From Synechococcus sp. HW_metabat.21 (GTDB taxonomy: Bacteria > Cyanobacteriota > Cyanobacteriia > PCC-6307 > Cyanobiaceae), in contig JAAZUZ010000005.1 of assembly GCA_018623875.1 (NCBI GenBank), positions 1 to 27,750 of the forward strand: a stretch of 27,750 nucleotides of DNA, in the 5' to 3' direction. A model generated the notes under the pieces. The model did no database searches, was not told the DNA's origin, and saw only the letters and a program-made list of their open reading frames with translations. Both the position numbers and the translations under genes were made by a program. Positions 7,513 through 14,967 of the stretch are shown here, one piece after another; within the stretch, counting starts at the first letter, position 1, and each line of letters begins with the position of its first letter.

Positions 7513-7695
7513 CTAGAGGACCTGGCCGACCATGACGGCCGCCAAGGCTGAGAACACCGTAATGCTCAGGGCGGTCAGGGGATTCTGTCCTTGGGCAACC
7601 GCGTAGCTGGTAATGACACCAGCACCGAGGCCAGCAACCAACAGTTGTGTGGCGAGGGCAGGGCGTTGATCCATTGCGGCTTGGATGCGTTCCAT
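7513..7695 (-). CDS. Small membrane protein (60 aa), unknown
   Basis: A 60-residue protein with a short polar head (MERIQAAMDQRPAL) and two hydrophobic segments (ATQLLVAGLGAGVITSYAVA and LTALSITVFSALAAVMVGQV) joined by a GQNP turn, suggesting a helical hairpin. ATG at 7695, with an alternative at 7674. It lies 69 nt downstream of ycf46 on the same strand and could be a late gene of that operon. Family not recognised. Confidence 0.55.
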   Translation of the reverse strand: MERIQAAMDQRPALATQLLVAGLGAGVITSYAVAQGQNPLTALSITVFSALAAVMVGQVL

Positions 7696-7764
7696 GCAGC
7701 TTGCTGCGACCCTCGAAATCAGCGCGACCGATCAGCGGGCTTCTTTACCTGGCGTTGGTCTTCT

Positions 7765-9252
7765 TTACCCGCCGCAATGTGTGGAGGCGGGGCGGGCCCG
7801 GCCGCTGCTGGCCCACTGCTGCAGTTGCTCCAACTGTTCGCGCGCGGTGCGGGACAAGGGAACCAGTTGGGCAGCCGCGCTGCTGAGATCAGCCTCGCCG
7901 AATTCACGGGACTCGCTGAAGGCTTGGTGCATCGCCTCGATGACCACCTGCTCGAGCTCTGCTCCCGAGAACCCCTGGGTCCGGTCCACGACAACATCGA
8001 GGGGGATCTGATGATTCGGCCGCCGGCGCCTCAGTTGCAAATCAAGGATCGTTCGCCGTTCTTGGCCGTCGGGGAGATCCAGCAGAAAAATCTCATCAAA
8101 GCGGCCTTTGCGCAGCAGCTCTGCGGGAAGTTTCTCCACACCATTCGCGGTGGCGACAACAAAGACGGCGCTGCTCTTCTCCGCCATCCAGGTCAACAAA
8201 CTCGCCAACACCCGTTGGCTGGTGCCCCCATCACTGCGGCCATCGGCACTGCCAAAGCCCTTGTCAATCTCGTCAATCCAGAGCACGCAGGGGGCCATGG
8301 CCTCGGCCCGTTGAATCATGTCTCTGGTCCGCGCCTCTGAGGCGCCCACCAGGCCGGCAAACAGCCGTCCGACATCGAGGCGCAGGAGCGGCATGCTCCA
8401 GCTGTGGGCGATGGCCTTGGCGGTCAGGGATTTACCCGTGCCTTGGGGCCCCACCAGCAAGACCCCCCGCGGCAGGGGTAAGCCGTAGCGGCGTGCCTCG
8501 TCGCTGAAGGCCATGTGGCGTTGCTCGAGCCAGCGCTTCAGGGCATCAAGTCCGCCGATGTCGGCTGGGGTGGCTTCGGTTGGGCAGTACTCCAGCAGCT
8601 CGCTGCGGGCAATCGCCTGGCGTTTCTCCTCGAGCACCTCGTCAAGGTCGGCGCTGCCCAGTTGGCCTCGGCTAGCGAGGCCCCTGGCGGCCACCTGGCG
8701 GATGCGTTGCTCGCTGAGCCCGCTGCAGCTGTGGGTGAGTTGCTCCAGCAGCTCCGCTCCCATCGCCTGTCCGCTGGCCTGGGCGATGTTCCCGAGTAAC
8801 GCCTGGATCTCCTGTTGGTTGGGCAGCGGAAGGTCCAACAGGGTGATGCACTCCTCCAGTTCCCGGGGGAGTTGCCACTCCGCGGCCGTGATCACGAGGG
8901 TTTGCGGGCGCTGGCGCAGGCTCGAGGCCAGGTTGCGGAGCTTGCGGCAGATGCTGCTGTCGTCGGCGTAGCGATGGAAATCGTGGAGCACCAGCAGCGC
9001 GGGTTGCTCGGCGGGTAAGGCGCTCAGGCTTTCCAGGGCTGCTAAGGGATTGCGGGCCGCTTCCCCATCGCGGCCGGCCCATCCCTTTAAGCCACTGATG
9101 AAATCCCAGCGGGCCAAGGACCGTTGATCGAGCCGCTTGGCCGCTTCAGCGAGCAGGTTGGCGATGCGCTCCTCCTCTTGGCTGCGGATCCAGAGAATGG
9201 GAGTCCGGGCACGGATCAGCAGATCGAGATGGTCAGCCCAGGCCTGACTCAT
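7765..9252 (-). CDS. ycf46: Ycf46-type AAA family ATPase
   Basis: A 495-residue AAA ATPase with the two-part plan of plastid/cyanobacterial Ycf46. The N-terminal half (1-220) is a degenerate ATPase-like module (LIRARTPILWIRSQEEERI; LLVLHDFHRY). The C-terminal half is a canonical AAA domain with Walker A GPQGTGKS (268-275), Walker B VLWIDEID (323-330), sensor-1 ATAN (367-370) and an RKGRFDE arginine-finger region (381-387), as in FtsH/Cdc48-like proteins. There is no protease domain. Ycf46 has been linked to photosynthesis and inorganic carbon use in Synechocystis, but its substrate is not known to me. It overlaps the DUF177 gene by 4 nt (ATGA), placing it at the end of the rpmH-rnpA-yidC transcription unit. 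Confidence 0.9.
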   Translation of the reverse strand: MSQAWADHLDLLIRARTPILWIRSQEEERIANLLAEAAKRLDQRSLARWDFISGLKGWAGRDGEAARNPLAALESLSALPAEQPALLVLHDFHRYADDSSICRKLRNLASSLRQRPQTLVITAAEWQLPRELEECITLLDLPLPNQQEIQALLGNIAQASGQAMGAELLEQLTHSCSGLSEQRIRQVAARGLASRGQLGSADLDEVLEEKRQAIARSELLEYCPTEATPADIGGLDALKRWLEQRHMAFSDEARRYGLPLPRGVLLVGPQGTGKSLTAKAIAHSWSMPLLRLDVGRLFAGLVGASEARTRDMIQRAEAMAPCVLWIDEIDKGFGSADGRSDGGTSQRVLASLLTWMAEKSSAVFVVATANGVEKLPAELLRKGRFDEIFLLDLPDGQERRTILDLQLRRRRPNHQIPLDVVVDRTQGFSGAELEQVVIEAMHQAFSESREFGEADLSSAAAQLVPLSRTAREQLEQLQQWASSGRARPASTHCGG

Positions 9253-9791
9253 GGGTTCAGTTTCTTGAGGGCGGCCCAGCGGGGGTCGATCGGTTCATCA
9301 CCGGGCTCGGCCTTCAACTTGGGACCGGGGCAGTCCGCTCCGCAGCGATTGACGACGGGCAGCTGGAGATTGAGTTGCTCAAAGACCCAATGCTCGGGCT
9401 CAAAATCGGCCCGGGGATCCATGCTTTCGGTGAGCGCATCGGGATCCAGGTCGATGACGTCAGTGCCGGCCTCCAGGACGCTCTCCAGGTCCATTCCCTG
9501 CTCCCTGGCCTGTTCACCGAGCCAGAGGACCTCGCGGGTTTGAAAGCTCAGGGGATGGTTGAACTGCTGTAAGCAGCGGTCACAGCAGCGGGTGACGATG
9601 GTGTTGGCTTTGCCGTCCAACTCCAAAACATTGCCGCGATGGACCGCGTGCAGGTGACCGCGGACGGGGGTCAGGCTGTCGAGCTCACTGAGCCGCTGAT
9701 CGATGGTCCAGTGCTTGCCCTGCTCCAGAAGCTGGAGCTCCTGGAGCGGCACTGGCTGGAGGGGATCACCGGTCTGGAGGCCGTCGCCCAT
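9249..9791 (-). CDS. DUF177/YceD family protein (23S rRNA accumulation)
   Basis: A 180-residue DUF177 protein. In bacteria and plastids the family is needed for accumulation of large-subunit rRNA. The family core is visible as VRGHLHAVHRGNVLELDGKA followed by CCDRCLQQFNHPL with Cys69, Cys70 and Cys73, an acidic DVIDLDPDAL, and a second cysteine pair in RCGADCPG (Cys150, Cys154), suggesting a metal site. The C-terminal DPRWAALKKL is also typical. It starts 3 nt after the yidC stop and its own stop overlaps the ycf46 start, so translation coupling is likely. Confidence 0.85.
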   Translation of the reverse strand: MGDGLQTGDPLQPVPLQELQLLEQGKHWTIDQRLSELDSLTPVRGHLHAVHRGNVLELDGKANTIVTRCCDRCLQQFNHPLSFQTREVLWLGEQAREQGMDLESVLEAGTDVIDLDPDALTESMDPRADFEPEHWVFEQLNLQLPVVNRCGADCPGPKLKAEPGDEPIDPRWAALKKLNP

Positions 9792-9794
9792 CGA

Positions 9795-10931
9795 TTACTT
9801 CTTGCCTTTTGGTTCGAACGGCATGCGGCTGCTGCCGGTCACCGTCGCCGTCACGGTTTTGGCCTCGGCGGCCAGCTGCTGATCGAGGATGCTTTGCAGG
9901 TTCTCCGGCAGGGCCTCGCGGGTCAGCAGGAAGGTCTGGATCGCCTGGAAGATGTTGGCGATGACCATGTAAAGCAGCACCCCTGCGGGCAGGGGGAAGA
10001 ACAGGAACATCCCGGTGATCATCACGGGGGTGATCTTGTTGGCGGTGGCCTGTTGGGGGTTGGCGGGCATGCCCATGCCCGAGAGGATCTGGCTCAGGAA
10101 GAGGGTGATGCCAAAGCCTCCCACCAGGATGGCGATGTCCCAGTTGATGGCGCCGTCGGTGTAGAAGCCGACTTGGCCCAGGGCCTTGATGAAGAGGAAG
10201 CCACTGCGGGCAGCCAGGCCAGGGATCTTGGCCTCCACGGTGGCGTCACCGGCCGAGATGGCGTGGATGGCACCGTTTTGGTCGACGCTGACGACGCCTT
10301 CACCCTTGGTGACGGACCAGGTGGGGGCAAAGGAGGAGCCGTTCTCAACGCCGCTCAACACTGAGGCGAAGCTGGAGCCCTCCTTGGTGTGCAGGCTGAC
10401 GGTCTCGGTATCCCCCACGCCCAACTTGGTGCCTTTTTCCAAGCTGGCGATCACGGGGACGTGATCCGTGCTGGTCACGAAGATGGAGTGACTGGCGCTG
10501 TTGAACGGCTTCGGTTCGACCGCAGCGATTTGATCGGCCGGCAACACCTTCAGATTGAGGGTGTAGGGGACGTCGGCGAACGGTGATCCCCGCAGGGTGG
10601 CAAACAGCGCAAACAGGATCGGCATCTGCACCAAGAGGGGCAGGCAGCCGGAGAGGGGGCTGCCGAACTCCTTCATCAAGGAGCCCAACTCCTCCTGTTG
10701 CTTTTGGGGGTTGTTGGCGTATCTGGCTTTGATCTCGGCCTGACGCTTTTGCATCACCGGCTGGGCGATCCGCATCCGGCGGGCGTTGCGGATCGAGCCC
10801 GCGCTCAGCGGGAAAAGAGCCAGGCGAATCACCACCGTTAGGGCAATGATCGCGAGCCCGTAGCTCGGCACCAATCCGTAGAAGAAATCCAGGATTGGCA
10901 GCAGCAGGTTGTCGGAGATGTATCCGATCAC
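9795..10931 (-). CDS. yidC: Membrane protein insertase YidC (Oxa1/Alb3 family)
   Basis: Inserts proteins into the plasma and thylakoid membranes, alone or with SecYEG. The 378-residue product lacks the large first periplasmic domain of proteobacterial YidC. Visible parts are TM1 (GLAIIALTVVIRLALFPL) with the conserved hydrophilic-groove arginine (Arg36), a basic cytoplasmic hairpin (residues 47-90), TM2 (LPLLVQMPILFALFATL), a long lumenal/periplasmic insert (about 130-245) and three C-terminal helices including MFLFFPLPAGVLLYM. The insert contains an Ig-like/BIG2-like pattern, TWSVTKGEGVVSVDQNGAI. The start is GTG at 10931. It sits 41 nt after a PH-domain gene in the rpmH-rnpA operon. Confidence 0.95.
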   Translation of the reverse strand: MIGYISDNLLLPILDFFYGLVPSYGLAIIALTVVIRLALFPLSAGSIRNARRMRIAQPVMQKRQAEIKARYANNPQKQQEELGSLMKEFGSPLSGCLPLLVQMPILFALFATLRGSPFADVPYTLNLKVLPADQIAAVEPKPFNSASHSIFVTSTDHVPVIASLEKGTKLGVGDTETVSLHTKEGSSFASVLSGVENGSSFAPTWSVTKGEGVVSVDQNGAIHAISAGDATVEAKIPGLAARSGFLFIKALGQVGFYTDGAINWDIAILVGGFGITLFLSQILSGMGMPANPQQATANKITPVMITGMFLFFPLPAGVLLYMVIANIFQAIQTFLLTREALPENLQSILDQQLAAEAKTVTATVTGSSRMPFEPKGKK

Positions 10932-10972
10932 GGCGTCGCTAACGGAGGGGGTAGGAGGTGTGAGTCAGTGTC

Positions 10973-11425
10973 TCAGGCGGCGGCGTCGCCACCGAAACCG
11001 GCGGTGCCAGAGCTCTTGGCGGCGGAACCGGTCTTCAGTCGGGCTTCGATGAAGGCCTGGGCGTCGCGGTAGCGGGGCACGGCGCGCATTTCCAGCTTCA
11101 TGCCGTCGCTGAGGACCAGGACCATGTCACCCCAAAAGCCGAAGCCACGGGAGACCGAGCGGACCTCACGGATCTGGCTGTAGACCACCTGGGTGCGGTC
11201 GCGACCGAGCCAGCCGCCGGTCACTTCCACCCGACGGCTGGTGATCCGGAAACGGAGCCAGAGGGCCCGCACCAAGGCACCGACGGCAAACGGGATGCCG
11301 ATCAGGGTGAGGCCAAACAGCAGGTTGGTGATCAGATCACCTTTGGCGGGCCCGCCCTCATAGAAGACCTCTTCATTAATGCTGGCCCCTGGGGCCACGG
11401 GAGCGGGTTGGGAGGCGGCGCTCAT
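10973..11425 (-). CDS. PH (bPH2)-domain membrane protein
   Basis: A 150-residue protein: a Pro/Ala-rich head, a hydrophobic helix (LITNLLFGLTLIGIPFAVGALV, about 31-52), then a bacterial PH-like domain (ITSRRVEVTGGWLGRDRTQV, then REVRSVSRGFGFWGDMVLVL and an IEARL helix) and an Ala/Gly tail. The pattern matches YdbT/DUF304-like bPH2 proteins of unknown function. ATG 11425 overlaps the rnpA stop in ATGA; the longer upstream frame to 11719 only shadows rnpA. Its place between rnpA and yidC, where other bacteria carry yidD, suggests a membrane-biogenesis role, but that is inference. Confidence 0.8.
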   Translation of the reverse strand: MSAASQPAPVAPGASINEEVFYEGGPAKGDLITNLLFGLTLIGIPFAVGALVRALWLRFRITSRRVEVTGGWLGRDRTQVVYSQIREVRSVSRGFGFWGDMVLVLSDGMKLEMRAVPRYRDAQAFIEARLKTGSAAKSSGTAGFGGDAAA

Positions 11426-11802
11426 GGTCTCAGTCCTGCCTTGGCAAGGAGTTCGGCACATTCTCCCAGGAGGACCTGCTCTTCTGCGTCTGCGCTGCCG
11501 GGTTTCAGCGAGATCAGCAGCCACAACCCTTCGCCCTGGTGGGCGAGCTGGCGGCTGAGGTGGCCATGCAGCAGTCGCCTCAGGCGGTTGCGCTGCACAG
11601 AGCGCTTGCTGACTTTGGTGCTCACCACCACCCCGAGACGGCAACTCAGTGGATGGCGGTCCCTGGGATCGCTCTTCAGCAGCTGGGGCTCGGCGGGGAG
11701 AGTCCTGAGGACCATCCATTGGCCATGGATACGCCGGCCCTTTTGGTAGATCCGATCAAAGACAAAACGCCCCCTCAGCCTGTGTTCCCGAGAAAGCGCC
11801 AT
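11422..11802 (-). CDS. rnpA: Ribonuclease P protein component
   Basis: Basic protein that binds RNase P RNA and helps it remove 5' leaders from pre-tRNAs. The 126-residue product has LRGRFVFDRIYQKGRRI near the N-terminus, a central strand RLGVVVSTKVSKR and the RNR motif SKRSVQRNRLRRLL (65-78), all diagnostic. ATG at 11802, 74 nt downstream of rpmH, the classic rpmH-rnpA pairing. The stop overlaps the start of the PH-domain gene by 4 nt. Confidence 0.95.
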   Translation of the reverse strand: MALSREHRLRGRFVFDRIYQKGRRIHGQWMVLRTLPAEPQLLKSDPRDRHPLSCRLGVVVSTKVSKRSVQRNRLRRLLHGHLSRQLAHQGEGLWLLISLKPGSADAEEQVLLGECAELLAKAGLRP

Positions 11803-11876
11803 GGCTTGGGGCTACGCGGGGTTGGCTGAGGGGGCGTTGCTGGCTTCGAGGTGAAGCCGTTAGAGCGTGGCGGGGA

Positions 11877-12014
11877 TCAGACCGACAGACGGGCCCGGCC
11901 ACGCTTGCGGCGGGAGCGGATCACGCGGCGGCCGGTGTGGCTCCGCATGCGAACGCGGAAACCGGACACCCGTTTGCGCTTACGGCTGGTTCCTGCAAGG
12001 GTGCGCTTGGTCAT
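11877..12014 (-). CDS. rpmH: 50S ribosomal protein L34
   Basis: A 45-residue, extremely basic protein beginning MTKRTLAGTSRKRKRVSGF and continuing through VRMRSHTGRRVIRSRRKRGR to RARLSV, which is unmistakably L34. First gene of the rpmH-rnpA-PH-yidC-DUF177-ycf46 series. The 57 nt between it and the DUF2808 stop contain a weak CCGAC/GTCGG hairpin (12047-12065) and an AT-rich stretch that may hold its promoter. Confidence 0.95.
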   Translation of the reverse strand: MTKRTLAGTSRKRKRVSGFRVRMRSHTGRRVIRSRRKRGRARLSV

Positions 12015-12071
12015 GGCTCCGGCTCGGCTGCGCCTTCAACGTCGATCCGACAATTTATCAGTCGGGGTGAC

Positions 12072-12677
12072 TCAGAAATCCGAGGTGGCATCCACCTGGA
12101 TCAGCCAGCTGCCCAAGTAACCGGAGATCGGCACGGCGCCAGGGGCCTGGGCCAAGGCGTTGAGCTGGAACATCCCAGCGCTGGGGGGGTTGATCACCCG
12201 CATGTAGACGCCAATGGTCTTGCCGACGGGGACCGGGGTGTCGGGGAAAATCTCGATCGAGCGGCCATCCGTGGTGACCTCCACCGTCGCGGGGATGGTC
12301 TCTTCGCAGCGGGTGCGCCGAGTCATGCTCCCCGACTTCATGTAGCAGAGCTTGATCTTGTTGGGATCAAGCGTTGTGTCGAAGTTTTCGGGAATCGAAA
12401 TGGCCAACTTCAAGATCGCTGTTTTGCGATCCTTCGGTTTGAGTAAAAAATAGTATTCAGCGCGTTGCTGACGAACTGTGTTCGTCGTGAAGTAGTAGAG
12501 CTTTCTGTAGTCCTTCGTGTTATCCCAGCGGAACTCCAAGATGCTGGGTGTCCCTTGCGCCAGAGCCGTTTTGGGGGTCAATCCCAGCTGCGCGACCGTG
12601 AGAGCGGCTCCACAGCCGGCAAGGGCGGCGAGCTGGAGTGCAGTCCGTTTCAAGGAGATCCGTTTGCGATTGATCAT
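12072..12677 (-). CDS. DUF2808 exported protein
   Basis: A 201-residue cyanobacterial DUF2808 protein, probably secreted or periplasmic. A basic start (MINRKRISLKRTALQ) leads into a hydrophobic core (LAALAGCGAALTVAQLGL), with likely signal-peptide cleavage after ALA or ALAQ near residue 40. The mature part is a beta-rich domain with IPENFDTTLDPNKIKLCYM, VPVGKTIGVYMRVINPP and a final GYLGSWLIQVD, conserved features of the family. Two cysteines, in LCYM and TRCEE, could form a disulfide. Function unknown. The upstream region has its own palindrome and a possible -10, so it is probably a separate regulated unit. Confidence 0.85.
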   Translation of the reverse strand: MINRKRISLKRTALQLAALAGCGAALTVAQLGLTPKTALAQGTPSILEFRWDNTKDYRKLYYFTTNTVRQQRAEYYFLLKPKDRKTAILKLAISIPENFDTTLDPNKIKLCYMKSGSMTRRTRCEETIPATVEVTTDGRSIEIFPDTPVPVGKTIGVYMRVINPPSAGMFQLNALAQAPGAVPISGYLGSWLIQVDATSDF

Positions 12678-12690
12678 TGCGCCTCAAACG

Positions 12691-12706
12691 TGGACCGATC
12701 GGTCCA
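12691..12706. promoter_or_regulatory. 16-bp perfect palindrome, candidate operator of the DUF2808 gene
   Basis: TGGACCGATCGGTCCA is a perfect inverted repeat lying 13 nt upstream of the DUF2808 start codon. The half-site TGGACCGA occurs again in direct orientation at 12727-12734, 36 bp away. On the minus strand GAGAAT (12706-12711) directly precedes the palindrome and could be a -10 box, so the palindrome would sit at the transcription start, where repressors often bind. No regulator is identified. Confidence 0.45.
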
Positions 12707-12782
12707 TTCTCAGGGGGTAAGGGAGTTGGACCGACCTCGGTGGGCGGCCAAGCAGCTGGCAGTTGTGACCAGATGCGACTGC

Positions 12783-13154
12783 TTAGGACTGGGCCAGGTC
12801 GGGCCTGAGCTTGGCGGCCTCCCGCAGGTAGGCGTGGCGCGCCGGTTGCTCGAGCCAAACGTGCGCGAGAAGGCGAATGCAGCGCTTCAGGTCACCGGCG
12901 ACGGCCATTTGCTGGCAATCCAGCAGCGCGACCCCGTCCCAGCCCGGACGTTGTCGCGCGATGGCCGCCGGGAAGCAGGCGTCCAGATCGGTGGTGACTG
13001 AAAAGGTGAGCGAGAGGATTTGCTCGCCGCTCAAGTTGTTGCGCTCCACCAGCGCATTCAGCAGCTCCTCCACCGCCTCTTGGATGGCTTCGCGGCTGTT
13101 CGCCGTCGCCGTGGTGGCGCCACGGAGGGCGCGGAGCGATTGCTCAGGGCTCAT
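12783..13154 (-). CDS. aroH: Chorismate mutase, AroH type
   Basis: Catalyses chorismate to prephenate, the first committed step toward phenylalanine and tyrosine. The 123-residue product begins LRALRGATTATANSREAI, the AroH family signature that includes an active-site arginine, and continues with LSLTFSVTTDLDACFPAAIAR and a WDGVALLDCQQM segment, matching monofunctional trimeric AroH of Bacillus (about 127 aa). I chose ATG 13154 over the in-frame start at 13208 because it overlaps the sppA stop in ATGA and places the first strand correctly. Likely co-translated with sppA. Confidence 0.93.
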   Translation of the reverse strand: MSPEQSLRALRGATTATANSREAIQEAVEELLNALVERNNLSGEQILSLTFSVTTDLDACFPAAIARQRPGWDGVALLDCQQMAVAGDLKRCIRLLAHVWLEQPARHAYLREAAKLRPDLAQS

Positions 13155-13963
13155 GGACGATGCAGCCAAAGGGGTTGGCCACTGGTGCTCAGCTCCAGCT
13201 TGAGCCACTGCAGGGCGAAGGAGAACAGGGATCGGCCAGGGATGACGCCTGCAAATCGGTTCTTCTCTTGGCCAAAGGTGATCGGTTTGGTTTTCTCCAG
13301 ATCCAACTCAGCCAATTCACAGGCCAAGCGCCGGGCCTGCTCCTCATCTCCAAGTTCATCCACCAGCCCCAGGTCTTTGGCCTGGGCTCCGCTGAAGACC
13401 CGACCATCGGCAAAACGACGGACGTCCTCCTCACTCAGACCTCGCCCTTGCGCAACGGCCGAGACGAATTGTGCGTAGCTGGAGTCGATCAGTTCCTGCA
13501 GCAGCTGGCGCTCGCCGGCACTGAGGGCGCGATCGGGGGAGAGGATGTCCTTATAAAGACCGCTCTTCACCGTCTCGAACTGGATGCCGATGCGCTCCAG
13601 CAGGCGTGAGAGGTTGTTGCCCCGCAGGATCACGCCAATGGAGCCGGTGATCGAGCCGGGGTTCGAGACGATCTTGTCGGCGGCGACACCGATATAGACG
13701 CCACCGGAGGCGGAGATGTTTCCGAAGCTGGCGATGACCTTGCAGTTCTTCTCGCGCAGCCGCAGCAGGGCCGCATGAATTTCCTGGCTGTCCCCCACGG
13801 TTCCCCCGGGGCTGTCGATGCGCAGCAAAAGAGCCGGAAACTCACGCTTTTCGACCTCGCGTAGGGCCTTCAGCACCCGCTTACGCGTGCCCGAGGCGAT
13901 GGGCCCTTCAATGGCAATGCGCGCGAGTTTGCGGCGTGACTTGCGTCGCCAGGGCCAGGGCAT
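13151..13963 (-). CDS. sppA: Signal peptide peptidase SppA, short form
   Basis: Ser/Lys-dyad serine protease of family S49 that degrades cleaved signal peptides and, in cyanobacteria, has been linked to thylakoid antenna degradation. The 270-residue product is the short, single-domain form. It has LLLRIDSPGGTVGDSQEI (46-63), FGNISASGGVYIGVAAD with the probable nucleophile Ser86, NPGSITGSIGVI (101-112) and TVKSGLYKDILSP (131-143), which supplies the conserved lysine region. The N-terminus (MPWPWRRKSRRK) is basic without an obvious membrane helix. Overlaps aroH by 4 nt and diverges from the DMT permease gene. Confidence 0.92.
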   Translation of the reverse strand: MPWPWRRKSRRKLARIAIEGPIASGTRKRVLKALREVEKREFPALLLRIDSPGGTVGDSQEIHAALLRLREKNCKVIASFGNISASGGVYIGVAADKIVSNPGSITGSIGVILRGNNLSRLLERIGIQFETVKSGLYKDILSPDRALSAGERQLLQELIDSSYAQFVSAVAQGRGLSEEDVRRFADGRVFSGAQAKDLGLVDELGDEEQARRLACELAELDLEKTKPITFGQEKNRFAGVIPGRSLFSFALQWLKLELSTSGQPLWLHRP

Positions 13964-14019
13964 CGAGTCGATCTGCAGTGGCTGGATCTTAAAAAGGAGC
14001 TTGTGGGCGGTTGGAGCCG

Positions 14020-14967
14020 GTGAATCTGCGCTGGCTGGCCATGGTGCTCCCCTTTGCCCTATGGGGGACGGCGATGGCGGCGATGCGCCCCCTGCTCGAT
14101 GGAGCTGGACCGCTCACCTTGGCCTGGATGCGCGTGCTCCCGGCCGGGCTGGTGGTCCTGCTGGCGGCAAGGGTTCTGGGCCGCTCCCTGGCGGTTGACC
14201 GCCGCGATTGGCTTTGGTTTGCCCTCTTCACCGTCGTGGATGCCACGGCCTTTCAAGGTTTGCTGGCGCGGGGCCTGGGTGGCACGGGGGCTGGCCTGGG
14301 CTCGGTGCTGATTGATTCCCAGCCTTTGCTGGTGGCCTTGCTGGCCCGAAGCCTGTTTGGGGAGGCGATCAACCCCGTGGGCTGGGTGGGTCTGCTTGTG
14401 GGCTTGCTCGGGATTCTCTGTTTGGGGTTGCCAGAGTCCCTGCTGCGGCAGTGGTGGCTGATGGGGCCGGAGGTGCTCGGGGAGGCCGCCTGGAGCCACG
14501 GTGAGCTCTGGATGCTGGCGGCGGCGTTGGCCATGGCCCTGGGGACGGTGTTGAGCCGCTACGCCTGCCGCCATAGCGACCCTGTGGCGGTCACCGGTTG
14601 GCACCTCGCGCTTGGAGCCTTACCCCTGCTCGGGGGAGCGGCGCTGGAGCCGCTCTGGAATGCAGCAGCCTTGGGCCCTTGGCCCGAGTGGTCAGGCTTC
14701 GATTGGCTGCTGATGGCCTACGCGGCGCTCTTTGGCAGTGCCTTGGCCTATGGGCTCTTCTTCTGGTTTGCCAACCGCGCCGAGCTGACCAGCTTCACGG
14801 CCCTGACGTTTTTGACCCCCGTGTTTGCGTTGCTCTGTGCAGTGGTCTTGCTCCAGGAGACGTTGACCCCCTTGCAGTGGTTGGGGGCCGCCCTGGCGCT
14901 CTTGAGCGTGGTGTTGATCAACCGACGCACCCAGCTCTGGGAGCTTGAGCAGGAGGTCACCGCATGA
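14020..14967 (+). CDS. EamA/DMT-superfamily permease
   Basis: Drug/metabolite-transporter-type permease of about 315 residues with roughly ten membrane helices in two EamA repeats. The first repeat starts LRWLAMVLPFALWGTAMAAM and includes LAWMRVLPAGLVVLLAAR; the second runs from LWMLAAALAMALGTVLSRYA through SALAYGLFFWFANRAEL and TALTFLTPVFALLCAVVLLQ to a short acidic tail. I prefer GTG 14020, with GGAG 3 nt upstream; TTG 14011 and ATG 14041 are in frame, but 14041 would clip the first helix. Its stop overlaps the GT4 start (ATGA). Substrate unknown; the glycosyltransferase neighbours hint at export of a glycosylated or precursor metabolite. Confidence 0.87.
   Translation: MNLRWLAMVLPFALWGTAMAAMRPLLDGAGPLTLAWMRVLPAGLVVLLAARVLGRSLAVDRRDWLWFALFTVVDATAFQGLLARGLGGTGAGLGSVLIDSQPLLVALLARSLFGEAINPVGWVGLLVGLLGILCLGLPESLLRQWWLMGPEVLGEAAWSHGELWMLAAALAMALGTVLSRYACRHSDPVAVTGWHLALGALPLLGGAALEPLWNAAALGPWPEWSGFDWLLMAYAALFGSALAYGLFFWFANRAELTSFTALTFLTPVFALLCAVVLLQETLTPLQWLGAALALLSVVLINRRTQLWELEQEVTA

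Noticed and set aside
7591..8340. Plus-strand open frame of 249 codons opposite ycf46
   Set aside because: It lies antisense to the well-supported AAA ATPase, has no recognisable motif, and is explained by high GC third positions.
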